Below, one piece after another: positions 35,505 to 48,418 of a stretch of 64,000 nucleotides of DNA. Both the position numbers and the translations under genes were made by a program. Every line of letters begins with the position of its first letter. Positions within the stretch are counted from its first letter, which is position 1. Origin of the DNA: Cryptomeria japonica (lineage: Eukaryota > Streptophyta > Pinopsida > Cupressales > Cupressaceae); the NCBI RefSeq assembly GCF_030272615.1, contig NC_081412.1, positions 669,750,852 to 669,814,851 on the forward strand, given 5' to 3'. Under the pieces are notes generated by a model. It ran no database searches, had not been told where the DNA came from, and saw only the letters and a list, made by a program, of their open reading frames with translations.

Positions 35505-38500
35505 CTATATGAATCTGTTGCCATCATTCATGGATGCCTCAATTCTTTGGATCATGCCAGTGAGATGATGCATATGCTCTTTCGGTGACCTTTCCCCTTG
35601 AATTAATGCCTTAGAGATCTCATTCCTTAGAGAGATAAGGTTGTCCAGTTTAGGACTAAGTTTATACTTAAGCTCTCTGGCATTTGCCTTGATCCTTGCT
35701 TTTTCTTTCCCTAATTTCTCCAACTTTTCTTCAAATCCTACTATTTCTTGCTCAATAACTGATATAGGTTCAGACAAACCAATGATATTATCAGCTATAT
35801 CATCTATTTCCTTTTGTACTCTTCTTATTTCCTTTTCAATGTCCTATGTCAATAATTGTGGCTTGCATGTATCCCTGTATAGTTCCTTATACTCCAAATT
35901 TGTTGTATTCAGTGCCGGTAAAAGTGTGTTAATGTGTTCCGTGCACTTCTTTATTGTGTCCTCAAAGAATTTTTCTTTTTCTTTTTCCATTTTCTCTTTG
36001 AATGTATCCTCATTTATTTGATCAACTGTTATTACATTTCCAACAATGAATTTAGATAATGTGTCTAACTGACTTAAAGAATCCTTTACATGATCTAGAT
36101 TGCATTTTGGTGCAATCATCTTAAGAATAGGTATAGTGTCATCAATTTCCTTCTAGGCCAATGCATTACAATCAATTATCTTCTTAATTGAGTCCAAGAG
36201 TACCTCTGTCACATTTGTAGGTCTGAATTCACTTAGTGAAGTACCCGATGTCTAACCAACTGCCTTTATAATTTCAGTGCTTCCAGTGGGAGTAACCAAT
36301 TTGCTTGAATCAACCTCTGGTGGATGAGTCTGAGTTTGCATTTCAACTAGCAATGGTTTGGGTTTCTCAGTTATTACCGGTTGAACTATCTCAATATGTA
36401 CCTGTGCCTCTACTGGTTTCTTTGTGTTATTTGCTGCCGGTATCTCTGTCACTGTCTCTGCAGGTTTCTCAGTGCTAGCATCAATACTACTAGTATTCAA
36501 TCCACTATCCAAGGGTTGCTCTAAATGCTCTATTTTCTCTGTTTGTGTTTCAACCTCAACATTTTCTATCGGTTGCTCAACAATGTTTCCAGTAATATCA
36601 TTCTTCAACTCTATGCTATCCTTATCCACAATAATGTTCACTTCCCGAGTATCAATATTCATGGTGAATAGAATTTTTGATTCAGGGTTAGTGTCATCAT
36701 GTGTTGTGTTTGCATTTTTAGTAGCCGGTATGTCATCAGTATGCACCAGTGTAGTAAGCAAGGGTGGTGGTAAGTTGTCAGTTATTTTTATGTTTGGTAT
36801 TCCACCAAATTTTCCTTTTGCTTTGTCTCTGTCCTTCTGATATACCTTGAAGGTTTTCTTAGGTCTGTTTAATTCTTCCTATTTTTCTTTTTCTACAAAA
36901 AGGATATCCCATTTGTCAGCTGTTTCCTTTGCAATTTCATTAACTCTACCAGCCATTAGGCTCACATGCCGGTGACCACTGGCAAAGACTGATCTATTGG
37001 CTTCACAAATTAATTCATTAATCTCTTCTTTAGAGCCAACTGGATGTACAACTAGAAGTTTTTTAATCTTAAGTTTCTTGTCTAACTCCATAACTGCAAT
37101 CCTTTTTGCATCTAACCTTCTATACAATTCATTTGGTAAGTCATCTACAACTTCAATCAACACTTTCTTGTAAATGTCCAGATGTAGAATTACACTGTTT
37201 CAATACTTTCTTTTTTAGAATGAGTGAATGTATTATACAGTTTGCTCACATTTGCCAAGTTGTCGTCATTAGTGATTTCACTCAATAAGTTGTCCAAAGG
37301 TGGTATGGCCCATTTTTGTTTCTTCTTGGGTGTTAGCTTCTTTGTCGGTTGTCTTATCACCTGTTGCTTCTTTCTTGTTTTCTTGGGTGAAGGAGAGGGT
37401 ACCGGCGAAGGTTTTCTCTTCCTATCAACTCTCTTGAACTCAACAAGTATTTCACTGTCAGATGGTGTACCAACCGGTGAAATATATGCCTCCAGTTGTA
37501 AACCTTCCATTTCACTTTCCTTAATTCCAGTAATGTTCATGATATTTTCTTTTATTTCCTTTGCTTGTTTTGTTTCACTCCTTATGTACTTTTCTCTTTT
37601 CTTTCTTTGTTTCATTGTCTGTACACCGCTCTTAATTGTTTCTGCATTACCAAAAACCTTTTTGTGGGTTCTCTAGGTGCTTCTAACAACACTTTAGCAT
37701 AAGTTTCAATAATATTTACATTTGCCTCATATCCCATTTTAGTTACCCATATAGTTCTAGGAAGAACTGCTTCCATCCATATTTCATCCTTTTTAATCAC
37801 AAAACATATTTCTTTTTCATATTTGTCTACTACACTCTGTGTTTGTCTCTCTCTGGTTTTCATTTTTACTTGGAAAGCTTTGAAATACTTAGTTATATTG
37901 TTTTCTTTAGTAGTACCCATGCCGGTGAAATCTTCTTGCAATTGTTTGCCTATTGGTATGTCATATCCAAAGTCTTTCCTTCTAATACTGGGAATTTCTT
38001 TTGAGAAATGCAACATAAGGCATACCAAAAGATTACCAAAATGAAATGTCCCTTTCTTATCACCTTTTATCTTTTTCAGGTTGTCTATAAGTTCATCTTT
38101 TAGCCATTCACATACATCTTGCATCCTTATTTACCATATCATAAAACCATACTTATGAATCTGACATTTATATCCTTGATGTCATTTACTCTCAAATATC
38201 TACTATCAAATGTTGCTCCTATTAAGTTCATGATTGTGTTGTTAGGTACCTTCTTTGTCTTGTCTGACCTGCTACCAGTGGAGGGTAAACCTGTCATTGC
38301 CCTAATTGCTTCCTTGGTGAGTTTGTAGACTGAATCTAACCAAAAAAATTCTCCATGTACCCTTCTAAGGACAATTCTCACTACTTTGGAAATTCAGGGA
38401 TGTCCAAGATTTCCATAAAACCTAAGGTCTCAATTATCTTGTGTTCGGGTTTGACATTGCCATTTTCATCATAGATTACAGTTTTAAACATCTTTAACAC

Positions 38501-38710
38501 TTGTTCAGAACCTAATTCCTCAATATTGCAGTGAATATAAATCCTAGGGTCTTCAACATAAGCTACACCTTTAGGAATTTTTGAAAATGCACCTATGAAA
38601 TCATCTTGCTTAGCTATCTCGGGAATGATTTTGAAAATGGTCCTAGGGTGTTTTACAACTTCCACAATAGTAGGGTTTGCAATAAATTCCAGAGAAGAAG
38701 AGGAAGCCAT
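35505..38710 (-). pseudogene. ORF2 of A: conserved unknown retroelement protein
   Basis: About 3.2 kb from ATG at 38710 to the stop at 35505, over several frames. Frameshifts lie near 38381, 38125, 37610 and 37160, and a short in-frame block after FISMVL is missing compared with C. N-terminal part: PKGVAYVEDPRIYIHCNIEE, then RIVLRRVHGEFFWLDSVYK with TKEAIRAMTG, then FHFGNLLVCLMLHFSKEIP, KKDEIWMEAVLPRTIW and ETYAKVLLEAP. Middle: a lysine/proline-rich, nuclear-localisation-like patch (PSPSPKKTRKKQQ, TKKLTPKKKQKW near 37345). Then comes an acidic Thr/Glu/Val-rich linker (36760-36250) and a C-terminal coiled coil (FEEKLEKLGKEKARIKANA). No known enzyme motif or membrane segment is seen. It sits where env-like ORFs lie in some plant retroelements. 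Confidence 0.75.
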
Positions 38711-39118
38711 TTGAAAAATACCTTAAGTTGCCTAATAAAGGTTGAGTGCTTGAAATAAATCACTTCACTTCTTCGCCTTGAATGTCTTCGCTCAGATTTC
38801 ACGCTCTCTACAAGTTTGAATGCTCAGTGAATCAAAAAAGAGGGAAAATTGATGATTTATAATGACTTTTCTTTCAACAACCGTATTAAATGCTCACCGG
38901 TTAAGTGAAACTTAACACATCTGTTGGTGGAGAAGAGGTCTGTCTTCTCACCATCAACCGAGGGTAAATTTGTATGATATTCAACTTGTTGTAATACCCC
39001 AAAAGGGTTACTTTTCAGTTGGATGAAGAATCTCTTGCTGGTGGAGTAAAACTTTGTTCTATTGGTGAAGGAATAGTCTCATCAACATATCTCTCTTTCT
39101 AATCCATTGTTTTGAAAA

Positions 39119-40123
39119 TTATTTCTTTACCCCATCTACCTTCTCTTTGCCTTTCAAACTGGGTCCTTTATTATTTGCCGGTGAAGTCTTACTTCTACAA
39201 AATTTTGTAATATGTGTAATCTTGTTACAATCATAGCAAGTCACATTATTCTTCTGAATAGCCTTTCCATTTCCTATGCCGGTTTGTGTTCTGCATTGAT
39301 TAGATAAGTGTCCAAATCTTCCACAAACATAACATCTCACGTTCATTCTGCAGTTTTCTGAATTGTGACCAATTTTGTTTCATTTGGAACATTGACCGGT
39401 GGGTGTATTAATGTTCTGATTGTTTCTAGATCTACACTGATTTGTTCTATGGCCATACTTGTTATAGTTAAAGCATTTCTCATTAAATTTGTAAGCATTA
39501 GGTTGTCTTACCGGTTTACTATGATCATGATTGTTTGCAATACCAAAACTTTCTCCAACTTCAAATCCAAGTCCATTAGTATCTCCATTAGGTTTCTGAC
39601 TTTTCAGCATATTATCAAGTTCTTCTGAACTTTTCTTGAATTTCTCTTTATGTTGATTTGCAGTAGTCAACTCATTTTCAAGAATTCACATCTGTCTCAT
39701 AAGTCCAATTTTATCATGTTGCATGTGTATTAAATCTGTCTTCAACATATCATTTTCATGACTGAGTCTTAGATTTTCATTTCCAGCATCATTGAGTCTC
39801 CTAGTCAAGTCATCTTTATTCTTCTTCCTGTCTTCAATGTCTTTACAAAATCTCATAGTCATATCTTGCATTTCATTCCTCATAGTACTATTTTCTTGCC
39901 TTAATTTGTTCACAAGATCATTAAGAGTTTCCTTTTCATCATCAACACTCTACATCTTCTCATGAAGTTCTTTTCTTTTATTTCTAGAAATAGTAAGATT
40001 CTCTCAAAGTCCTTGAATGAATTCCTGTGCAGTCCTCAGATCATCTTCAAGTTTGATATTCTTCAACTTCTCTTCATCATAGTCCACAAGAGATCCTTCT
40101 AATTGTTTTCTTAAGTTCTCCAT
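39119..40123 (-). pseudogene. Gag-like ORF of A: coiled coil plus knuckle array
   Basis: One frame from ATG at 40123 to a stop at 39119, with a few stops and no frameshift. The first ~150 codons are coiled-coil (MENLRKQLEG..., LRQENSTMRNEMQDM). Four CCHC-type knuckles follow: CFNYNKYGHRTNQC (Cys 2 lost), K-stop-NKIGHNSENC (damaged), CYVCGRFGHLSNQC (intact) and CYDCNKITHITKFC. A Lys-rich tail ends it. RNA binding as nucleocapsid is the family role; the long coiled coil and four knuckles differ from the single-knuckle gag of copia E and G. Confidence 0.78.
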
Positions 40124-40179
40124 CTGTATCGGTGTCAGAACTTCCTCAAGCTGTTAGACTTTTGAAAATAGAGGACTAG

Positions 40180-40191
40180 GCTCTGATACCA
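40180..40191 (-). promoter_or_regulatory. Primer binding site of A
   Basis: Reverse complement TGGTATCAGAGC, exact match, two bases inside the 5' LTR. Confidence 0.92.
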
Positions 40192-40193
40192 AT

Positions 40194-40910
40194 TGTTAGG
40201 ATTAATGACAGTCCCAAAGATACTGAGAGGGGGGGTGAATCAGTATCTAACCAGTTGACAAAATATTTGACAATGTTAAGTATTTTGCATTCCAAAACAA
40301 TGTACCGATAAATAAGAGTTAATGCAGTAAATATGAACAATAAAGACAACATAGAAAACACATCATAATACAAGATGTTTAATGAGGAAACTCGGTGTGG
40401 GAAAAACCTCAATGGGATTTGTGACCCACAATATTCACTCACTGGCCAATGAATGTATATTACTTACAATGTGGTGCCTGCACATGCAGGAAGGCCAACT
40501 GCCTAGAGCTCACTGCTCAATCTACAAAATGGAAGTCTCATTGACTTACAAAATGGATTATGAGAATCCAATACAATGTATTGCTACAATTCAACATCTA
40601 CTATGCCAGGTTCAGCACCAGTTTAAGCTCATACTATAACCATAAACCTTATACAAAATCTTCCTTAATATTCGCTCATCTCTTCTATCTTTCTTCTCTC
40701 ATACAAAATGATTTACAAGATCTTATAGATATACGAGTCTATTATAATATGCCATGTTGGCTTTACAAAAGATATTTACAATTAAATACAATAAAGAAAA
40801 GTTTGTTCCTATCAGCTGGGGTGCCAATATACATTGTTGCCGCTGTCGGTGAAGTGCCTGCTGGTGCCGGTGCCAATGCCATGTTCTCATTAGAGTGTAT
40901 AATGCCAACA
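40194..40910 (-). repeat. 5' LTR of A
   Basis: 717 bp, + strand TGTTAGGATTAATG...ATGCCAACA. Closely similar to 34482-35236. It differs by scattered substitutions and by lacking roughly 40 bases (a gccgatggtttacc...catcaatgac-like block) near the right end. Confidence 0.92.
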
Positions 40911-40915
40911 ATATG

Positions 40916-41279
40916 TAGATGCAATATTCTTAGTTCATACTTATTTTCTTGGCAGCGATCCTTTCGACTGTGAGTCATTGTAATTCAAGAAATGTGATCT
41001 CTAGGTAATGAGCCCCTTGATAGTGAGCCTTTGTAATTCTATATAACTAGTTATATCATCTTGAGAGTTAACCCTCTCTGTGGTTTTTCCCATTTGGGTT
41101 TTTCACGTATAAAAATCTGGTATCTCTCTTATGGTTGTGTATAGCTTGCATTTCATTTTTATTGCATATATCCTTTTATTCTAAGTTTAATTGAGATCAA
41201 GTTAAATTTTAGAATTTCAGATTATTTTGTTTTGAGAATATTGATTAACCCCCCTCTTATTTTTCTGGTCCATTTAATG
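40916..41279 (+). repeat. 5' LTR of F, second part
   Basis: Resumes F after A, collinear with about 53290-53641. It contains gtggtttttcccatttgggtt (about 41079-41099) and ends cccccctcttatttttctgg...aatg next to the primer site. The terminal CA has mutated. Confidence 0.85.
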
Positions 41280-41280
41280 A

Positions 41281-41292
41281 TGGTATTAGAGC
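41281..41292 (+). promoter_or_regulatory. Primer binding site of F
   Basis: tggtattagagc, one transition from TGGTATCAGAGC. Confidence 0.85.
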
Positions 41293-41344
41293 TCGGTTCC
41301 TTGTTGCTAGCTTAACCGCTTGAGGGAGATATTGATTTGAACAA

Positions 41345-42059
41345 ATGGCTCCTATTTATATGGTAGGAGAATATTATTTGGATGAAGAATCAAAGACAAC
41401 CATTAAATATATAGAGAGTGTGGAATCTAAGAATGAAAATTTGAAAGAGAATGTCAAGATAGCAAATTATTGTTTCAAGAAGTTGAGAGATCAAATTCAA
41501 AAGTTCAAAGAAAGGTAGCATGAAGTTAACAAAGAGTTAAAACAAACAAATAAGATTGTTGTGAGTCTAAAGCTGCAATTTGAATAAAGCAAGAAAGTGG
41601 AAGAAAGTCTAAAGGATACAATTAATTAGAAGACAAAATAATGTGAGAAGTTTGAATGAGAACTATTGAAGCTAAATTTAGAAATAAAAGTCAGTGAAAG
41701 CAATGCATTATTAGATAAACTATTGACCATGCAAAAATCTCATAAGGACAAAGAAGGATTAGACTTTTTCGGTGAATGCTCAAATTAGAATGACAAAGTG
41801 AAAGACAAGGAGAAGGTGGAAGTTGAGAAGAAACCTGAAGATTCAACTATGGTCTGAAATCCAGGACCTGCTGCAAATAGACCTCTAGTTTGGCAACCAA
41901 ATGCTCAAAGGTACTCATCATTCAATGGTTTTTTTTATTGCAGAAATTTTGGACATAAAGCTATATATTGCAGATGCAAAGTAAATTAGGATACTCAATG
42001 CCTTTATTGTAAAGGTTTTGGAAAAATGCTAATAACTACAGTAATCAAGTCATGAATAG
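41345..42059 (+). pseudogene. Gag-like ORF of F, first part
   Basis: From ATG (MAPIYMVGEYYLDEES) through a long coiled coil (SVESKNENLKENVKIANY, VNKELKQTNKIVVSLKLQ) with several stops. Then come knuckle 1 (FYCRNFGHKAIYCRC) and a degenerate knuckle 2 (CLYCKGFGK...). It is interrupted at 42060 by element B. If B and one AATAG are removed, the frame runs on as Asn-Arg-Ser-Tyr-Arg-Ser-Phe into 49585. Confidence 0.72.
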
Positions 42060-43209
42060 TGATGGACTCGAAAAGCACTGAGAGGGGGGGGGTGTGAATC
42101 AGTGACACCAAATAAAACACTACTTCAAACACTAACTGGTAGATGAACTTATCCAAGCATTTAAACAAAATACATGCTATCCAAAATGATAAAACAACAT
42201 CCACAAAAAGTAAAGCATCCACCATAACACAAGTGTTTTATACGTGGAAAACCCAAATAGGTAAAAACCATGGTGAGAAGGAACTCACAAGTTAACTATC
42301 TGCAGTAATAGATAACTGACCGGTTAAGGTCTACAAAGTGCTCTGCTAGGAGCGAATCTTTTTAGAGATCCCAAGCTTGATTATAAGCTTATACCCTATT
42401 AGGAGTAACCTCATTGAAGGATTTGAGAATCCAAACTAATGGATCACCTTGTTAGAGGATTTGTACAATGAAGCTTGCTAGAGCTTACCTGATTAGGGGA
42501 TTTGATTTTGTTGTAATGATTGGAAAACAACAAGAATGAATTAATTTGTTTTGAGTAGCACAATATTTGCTTGATCAGATCCTTCTAAGTACATTCAACA
42601 CTGCTCTTCATCTTAACACTTATCACTCTTCAAAAAAATCTTTTACTCTTGATGCATATCAGTATTCACATACCATCATTCTCTATTAGTTTCAAATGAT
42701 TCACTAAGATGTGTTTAAATAGACATTCAAATCTTATGTCAGCCTAAGGAAATCAAAACACAATTTCCTAGGTGCAGTGTATCTAGACAAGTAATCATAA
42801 CTCATCACAAAAATGACCTTCAAGAAGTCGGTGTTGGTAACTCATCACAAAAATGACTGTCAAGAAGTTGGTGCTGGTAATTCATCACAAAATCACATAC
42901 CGGTTAGAACAGTCAATACCGGTTGGAACAAAATATGTGATCTGTTGTCCTGGAATCTTCTGCTTGATCTCCATCTCCATCTTCATCTTCATCTTCATTT
43001 TGATGCGGACTTAGTGTAGCCACAGGTTATCTCTTAAGCACATATCGGTTGACACAAAGTACCAGTTAGAGATAAGCCTTAATCATACCGGTTGTCAGTG
43101 TAAACCAATTGAAGTTACACCAATAGTCAATGTAATCATATGTGTGTGTGAGAGTGTTTCATCAATGACAACAAGTGATGAATACATTACAATCATCATC
43201 AAGCCAACA
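42060..43209 (-). repeat. 3' LTR of B
   Basis: 1,150 bp, + strand TGATGGACTCG...AAGCCAACA. It has a G run near the left end and the tacgtggaaaacccaaatagg motif (about 42240-42260). A small duplicated block, aactcatcacaaaaatgacc..tcaagaagt, is repeated near 42800 and 42840. Confidence 0.92.
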
Positions 43210-43227
43210 GTCTCCCCCTTTGGCATT
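43210..43227 (-). promoter_or_regulatory. Polypurine tract of B
   Basis: Minus-strand AATGCCAAAGGGGGAGAC, differing from the tract of E, A and C only at the last base. Confidence 0.85.
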
Positions 43228-43485
43228 GATGGAAACACTTAGAAAATTTTAGAGTAATACAATACCGCTAAGTGTGCATACACAACATATTTACACATGT
43301 GCTCATACTCCCCTTTAATGCAATACTCCCCCTTAATGTATGCATAAATATAAAATTTTCAAAAACACACATACATATTATTACTCCCCCTTTGACAACA
43401 ATGCCAAAATGATAAAGTAATATATATATATATATAGAAAGTCTGTATCAAAGTGTTCGACATATATTACAACTTAAAAAAAAGT
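43228..43485 (-). other. 3' untranslated stretch of B
   Basis: About 260 bases between the ORF2 stop and the polypurine tract. It contains an additional purine-rich patch (tactccccctttgacaacaa on the + strand near 43383) and an (AT)n run. The corresponding stretch of A has a similar second patch (35380-35400). Confidence 0.6.
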
Positions 43486-46400
43486 TCATGCATTGGCTAA
43501 TCTCAGAAAAATATCATTGAAGTTCTTCTTCATCTATGATAAAGCATTTTCCCATGATTCCTATATGGTAGCAGTATACTCAAATGTAGACATCAATTGG
43601 GAATGAAATTCTTCCATTGAGTCTAGCGTGCAGGTTTCAGGAGTAGCAAGAATAGCTTTTGCATTAGAGTAGGCTCTCTGAAGAATGTCAACCTATGAGG
43701 TGAGCAAACTCTTGAGCTCTTTTAGAGATCAAAGTCTCTTAGCCTTCTCAATATCATTCCTGTGCAATCTGTCATGTAAATCATCTACAGAACGGTTAAA
43801 GGAATGAATGGAGTCCTGGAGTGGGACACATGCCTTGCAAATCCGTTCCATTTCTTGCTCAGTTTCAATTTGACTCTTAGAAATATTAGAGTTAAAGAAA
43901 GAAACATTGGAGGTAGAAGCAAGATACTTTCCTCTAGATTCAATAGCTTTCTTCAACAAACTTCCATTATGAGATAAAGCCATTTTGCCACTTTCAATGT
44001 TCTTTGCTAGTTTATCTCCATATTTCTTCTTGTGGCTCTTCTTAGCAGACATTTGAACAACATCTTCAAGTGACTTGATTTGATCAGATGCATCTGCAAC
44101 TAATTGACCAAGTTTGCTAATGGGTGTAGGAATATGTGCAACATCTGTTTTTGGTAGTAAACCAGACAAAATTTCTATTGCATTCTAGATTGTCTCCACT
44201 TCAATCCTTTTCTCTTTCAGTCTCTTCTTATGTGTTCTAGATTGCATAACATTAGCAATCTTCATCATTTATGATGCGCTCAAAGTGTTCATATCAATGG
44301 GTCCTGAAATACTTAAAGAGCCATCATCATCATAATCTTCAAGTAGTTTCTGCTTCGCCAGCTTAGAAGGTACACTTTTAATGATGGCTCTCTCTGTGTT
44401 ATGCTCTATTGTCTCTACAGGTAACTGAGTGAAAACTTTCTTAGTAGACTCCTTTTGAGTGTCTTCAATGACCGGTGGAGATTGGGGTTTCTCCGGTTGT
44501 TCTGTTGTCGGTTCATTGTCCACTTTCAGTTGAGTAGCTGGTTGATCAACTAATGTAACCTATACTTCAATATTTGTAGGAGGCTCCATATCTGGTGCAG
44601 TGGTGTCTCCAGATAGGTCTACTATGTTGTGAACATCTTCATCAACAAGAATAATGAAATCATCCTTCTTCTTGATTGGATAGACCATGTCAGGTTGAAG
44701 AATCTCATCTTCATCCATTTTTGATCGAGGAACATCATCTGTAGTATCATCCTTATTGCCAGAGTGGATGAGTTTGTCCCTCTTTTTGATTACATAGGCT
44801 TGTTGATGTGTCTCAGACTCAATAACTACCCTTTTTGCATTAAGAAGCTTCAATCTTCTCATTTTAAAATCAAAATATAATTTGTATTTCTCAACTAAAG
44901 CACTAATTCCATCCGACGATAAATTGGGGAAATATTGTACAAATATTTCATGAATTATATGATTTTCCAATTGAATAGCTTCGTCCCATTTATCCAAAAG
45001 AGTATTATACAAAGAGATTGAAATATCTTTTTCCAAGTCATGCGGAAATCTATTGTAATGACTCAAATAAGTTATTGTCTATTGAATGACTTGCTTTTGC
45101 TCATCTTCAGTGAAAGAATCATAATATTCTTTGACATTATGAAACCTATTTCTTCCCAGTGTCTTCATTGGTCTCTCAAAAACCGTTTCAGGTTTGTAGG
45201 TAGCAATATCTATAGGTGTAGTTTCCTTCGACACTACCTTTACCTTCTTGGGTGTTCTGTCGGTTTCTTTTTCCTTCTTTGGTTCTTCTTCAGAATTTGT
45301 ACCCTTAGACTCTGGTTGCAAAATCAATTTCCGATTTCTCTTCTTTGGTGCACTATCCTTCTTTACATATACTTTAGGTGCTAGTTCCTTTTTGGTTAGG
45401 ACACTTCGAGTCACCCTTGTGGTCTTTTTCATAGGAGACTTCTCATTAGACTTCCTTTTCTTTCCTTTCTCCTTAGTTGCAAGTACAGTACCAGTTTCTG
45501 TAGGTACAACTTGGACTGCCACAATGTCCAATTTTGCCTTCTGTTTATCTTTAGGTGATGCTAACAGGGTATTAGCATAGCCAACCAGTAAATCATGATT
45601 AACCTCATAGCTCATATCTTTGATCTCTTCCTCTCTAGGCTCAATTGCTTGCGTCAAGCAAAAGTCAGTGGTAACAATGAAGATTATGTCTTTTCCAAAG
45701 TGTTTTACCACATCTTCAGGTAACCTCATTCTCATGCTCATATTTTTTTGAAATTCATTAAAATACTTATTCAAGGCAACTGAAAAAGTATTCTTCATAG
45801 CCTTAATGCTATTCTTGATCTGTGCATTGACCGGTTGGTCTTTTGACCATTCAATATCCCCAATTCCCGATAGGAAGTTTTGAAAATAGAAAAATAATCC
45901 TGCTAGTAGCTGACCATATTTGAATTTTTGGGTGCTGTCCTTCTGAATGGATTCCAAATTTTTAACTAATTGACTTCTAATGGCTTCACATATATCATAA
46001 TTTGCATTATCAACAATCATTTTATGTGGTGTATGAATTGCTACAGATGGAACACTGTTAAGTCTACTAGAGTAAAATACCTAGTAGCCTATCACCATTG
46101 TTGCTAGTTTCACTATAGGGTCTTTAATATTGTTGATATAAAAAGCACGCTTATTAGATGTAGAACAGGTTAATTTGAATACTATATCCTTTGAAATTCG
46201 TCTTAGCATAAGAATTTCACCGATTGAGAAATAACCTGTTACAACCCTAATAGCTTCCTTGGTTATTGTATGAGTCCTTTCTAAATACATGTTCTCTCTG
46301 TGGACTCGACTCAAAATGATTCTTATGTGTTCATCCTCAAAATCTTCAAGAAAGTAGGCGGCATTATGAAAACCTTTTTCAAAAACCCTAGCATATTTTG

Positions 46401-46628
46401 TTTCAATTTTTTCGTTCTTATCACAAAGTGATTTCAACTGTGTATAGATGTGTAGAGTTCCTAAATCTTCTACTTGCAATCTATATAGTTGGACAAGTCA
46501 CCTTTGACCACAACCCCACTCGGGACTTGTGATAATGCATTATAAGACATAATTTCATCGGCCTTTAGAGCTTCCTTAGGTTCAACAATGATCATCAACC
46601 TCTCTACAGACTTAGAAGTAGATGCCAT
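43486..46628 (-). pseudogene. ORF2 of B: conserved unknown retroelement protein
   Basis: From ATG at 46628 (MASTSKSVERLM) to TGA at 43488. One frameshift lies near 46480; from there a single frame with stops (for example near 46080, 45070, 44560, 44210). Conserved blocks shared with A and C: IRIILSRVHRENMYLERTHT with TKEAIRVVTG near 46330; KMIVDNANYDICEAIRSQLV near 46020; FKYGQLLAGLFFYFQNF near 45925; and YANTLLASP near 45590. The centre is very Lys-rich (KKRKSNEKSPMKKTTR, APKKRNRKL), probably nucleic-acid binding or a nuclear signal. It is followed by an acidic linker (44760-44270) and a helical C-terminus. Identity with A and C is low but collinear, so conservation spans separate families. 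Function unknown. Confidence 0.75.
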
Positions 46629-47075
46629 TCTAGATAAGTAAGTTTCAAAGCGGTATACTCAAAGAAATACCTTGTTTCTTGCATGTCGCTGCATTTCCCG
46701 GTTGAAATGCCCAAATGCACACCCATTCACCACTTTGAAACTTTCGATTCAACTTAAATTCTCTAATCACAAAACAATTCACCAATCGACAACAAGACAA
46801 TCTTGTTCAGCTCTGCAATCGCTTCAAATTTATTTTCTCGAAAGAGAGGGTAAAAATTATAAGGCAAAACTTGTTTTTATCCCTTTTTACAAACTGTAAT
46901 AAATGCTCACACTTTAGGTTACAAACCCTAATTTCATTGCTTAAGTGAAATACCAGTGGATAACACGTCAACAAAAAGTCTCCAAAATTCAAAATTCAAA
47001 AATTCTTTTCCTCTGATTTAACAAGGGTCCGAAGATGTTTTACCATTAAGCTCCCCTTAGCCATGTTAAATAGGG

Positions 47076-48368
47076 TTAAGTCACCAGTGCCAGGTTCTCT
47101 TCACTTGGTGAAGGAACAATTTCTTCTTCAGGCGAATCATCATTTTTCTTCTTCCAAGTCCGGTTCATATCCTTGATGGTTTTCTCAACATCAACTTTCT
47201 GCTTGCCTTTCTGATCTTTGAAAGAGTTGACCGGTTTGCTATTTCTTGATCTACAAAATTTTACTAAGTGCCCCAATTTGTTGTAGTGATAGCATACCAT
47301 ATGAGGTGCTCTCCATGGTCTGGTGTTCACCTTTCCATTCTTCCTCCTGCATGTTGCAGCAGTGTGACCACTACCACGACAGATCAAATAGGTTTCTCTC
47401 CAACTGTTTTCCATTTCATAACCATTTGACCGGTGGTCATAGGATTTGTACTGGTTTGGGTTCTGGTTCATAGGAGGTTTTGGGACAACTCCTTTAAGTC
47501 TTGGTGCATAACTTCCAGAGTTTCTCATAACCAACTTGCACTCAAAAGCTCTATGTCCAAACTTGTTGCATGCATAACAGTGACCATTAAATCTACTAGT
47601 TCTAGCCACATTGTTTTGTATGTAAGGAAAGTTATTGTAAGCCTTGCTCCTACATACATTGGCAGTATGTCCTTCCTTAAGATAGTTAAAGAAAACATGT
47701 TAAAAAATTTTCTTACCTTTACTCTTGCTATTGTTCTTAGGTGCTGATTGCTCCTTTGGTGCATCACTCTTGGTTCCAGAGGTTTGACCTTCCTCATATC
47801 TAGAGAAACCAAGTCCAATGGTATCCTTTGATGGCTTCACCGATTCCAGCTTTTGTTCCAACATAGCAGCACTCCGGTTGAACTTAGCAAGTATCTACTT
47901 TGTCTCAGCAAGTTCCTTGGAAAGAGCATCATTGGTCTCCATCAAGGTTTCATTCTGAGAAATAGTTGCATTCAGTTCAGCTTGTATTTCTTCTTTCTCT
48001 TCTTTATCCTCCTGCAGATAGGCAGTAATGGTATCGATTTCTTGTTTCAAATTAAATATCTCATGCTCCTTGTCCTTTACCAAATCTTCAAATTTTCTTC
48101 TGTTTTCTAGCTCCTGACTCATCCTGATAGTCAGTCCTTCCAGCTCTCTCCTAAGGTTAGTTTTGGATTCATTTAGTTTCTCCACTTCTCCAACTAGGGC
48201 ATCCATGTCTACATCATCAGACGAGTTGTTTTCAGTAAATTCCATCAACTCCTCGACAAGCTCTCTTCTCTTGGCTAAAGAGGCTTTAAACTTGATCTTG
48301 AGTTCATCATATGCTCTCTCAAATTCAACCAAATGATGAGTGAGTTCCCTCATGTTGTATTCCCCCAT
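47076..48368 (-). pseudogene. Gag-like ORF of B: coiled coil plus knuckle array
   Basis: ATG at 48368 (MGEYNMRELTHHL), 37 bases from the primer site, to the stop at 47076; one frame, two or three stops. About 160 codons of heptad-like coiled coil (SKTNLRRELEGLTIRM, DKEEKEEIQAELNATIS) are followed by four knuckle-like units: FFNYLKEGHTANVC, CYACNKFGHRAFEC (intact), LICRGSGHTAATC and CYHYNKLGHLVKFC. Several Cys positions are Tyr or other residues. A Lys/Glu-rich tail ends it. Confidence 0.78.
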
Positions 48369-48404
48369 ATCTCCTTCCAAGTGGTTAGACCTATAGAAAG
48401 GTAG

Positions 48405-48416
48405 GCTCTGATACCA
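48405..48416 (-). promoter_or_regulatory. Primer binding site of B
   Basis: Reverse complement TGGTATCAGAGC, exact match, two bases inside the 5' LTR. Confidence 0.92.
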
Positions 48417-48418
48417 AT

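Larger units (their letters stand above)
34482..40910 (-). mobile_element. LTR retrotransposon A (pol-less, gag + ORF2)
   Basis: 6,429 bp, minus strand, flanked by ATATG at 34477-34481 and 40911-40915. It has LTRs at both ends, an exact initiator tRNA-Met primer site, gag, ORF2 and a polypurine tract, in that order on the minus strand. There is no pol domain in the 4.9 kb between the LTRs. The empty site is preserved in the other LTR of host element F, confirming the boundaries to the base. Confidence 0.92.

Noticed and set aside
35505..38710. ORF2 as a retroviral-type envelope protein
   Set aside because: Position before the polypurine tract and the coiled coil resemble env-like ORFs, but no signal peptide, membrane span or cleavage site is visible and the centre is nuclear-signal-like; kept as unknown.
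40180..40191. tRNA-Met-like match as a tRNA gene
   Set aside because: Only the 12-base primer-site complement is present, directly inside an LTR; no tRNA fold around it.
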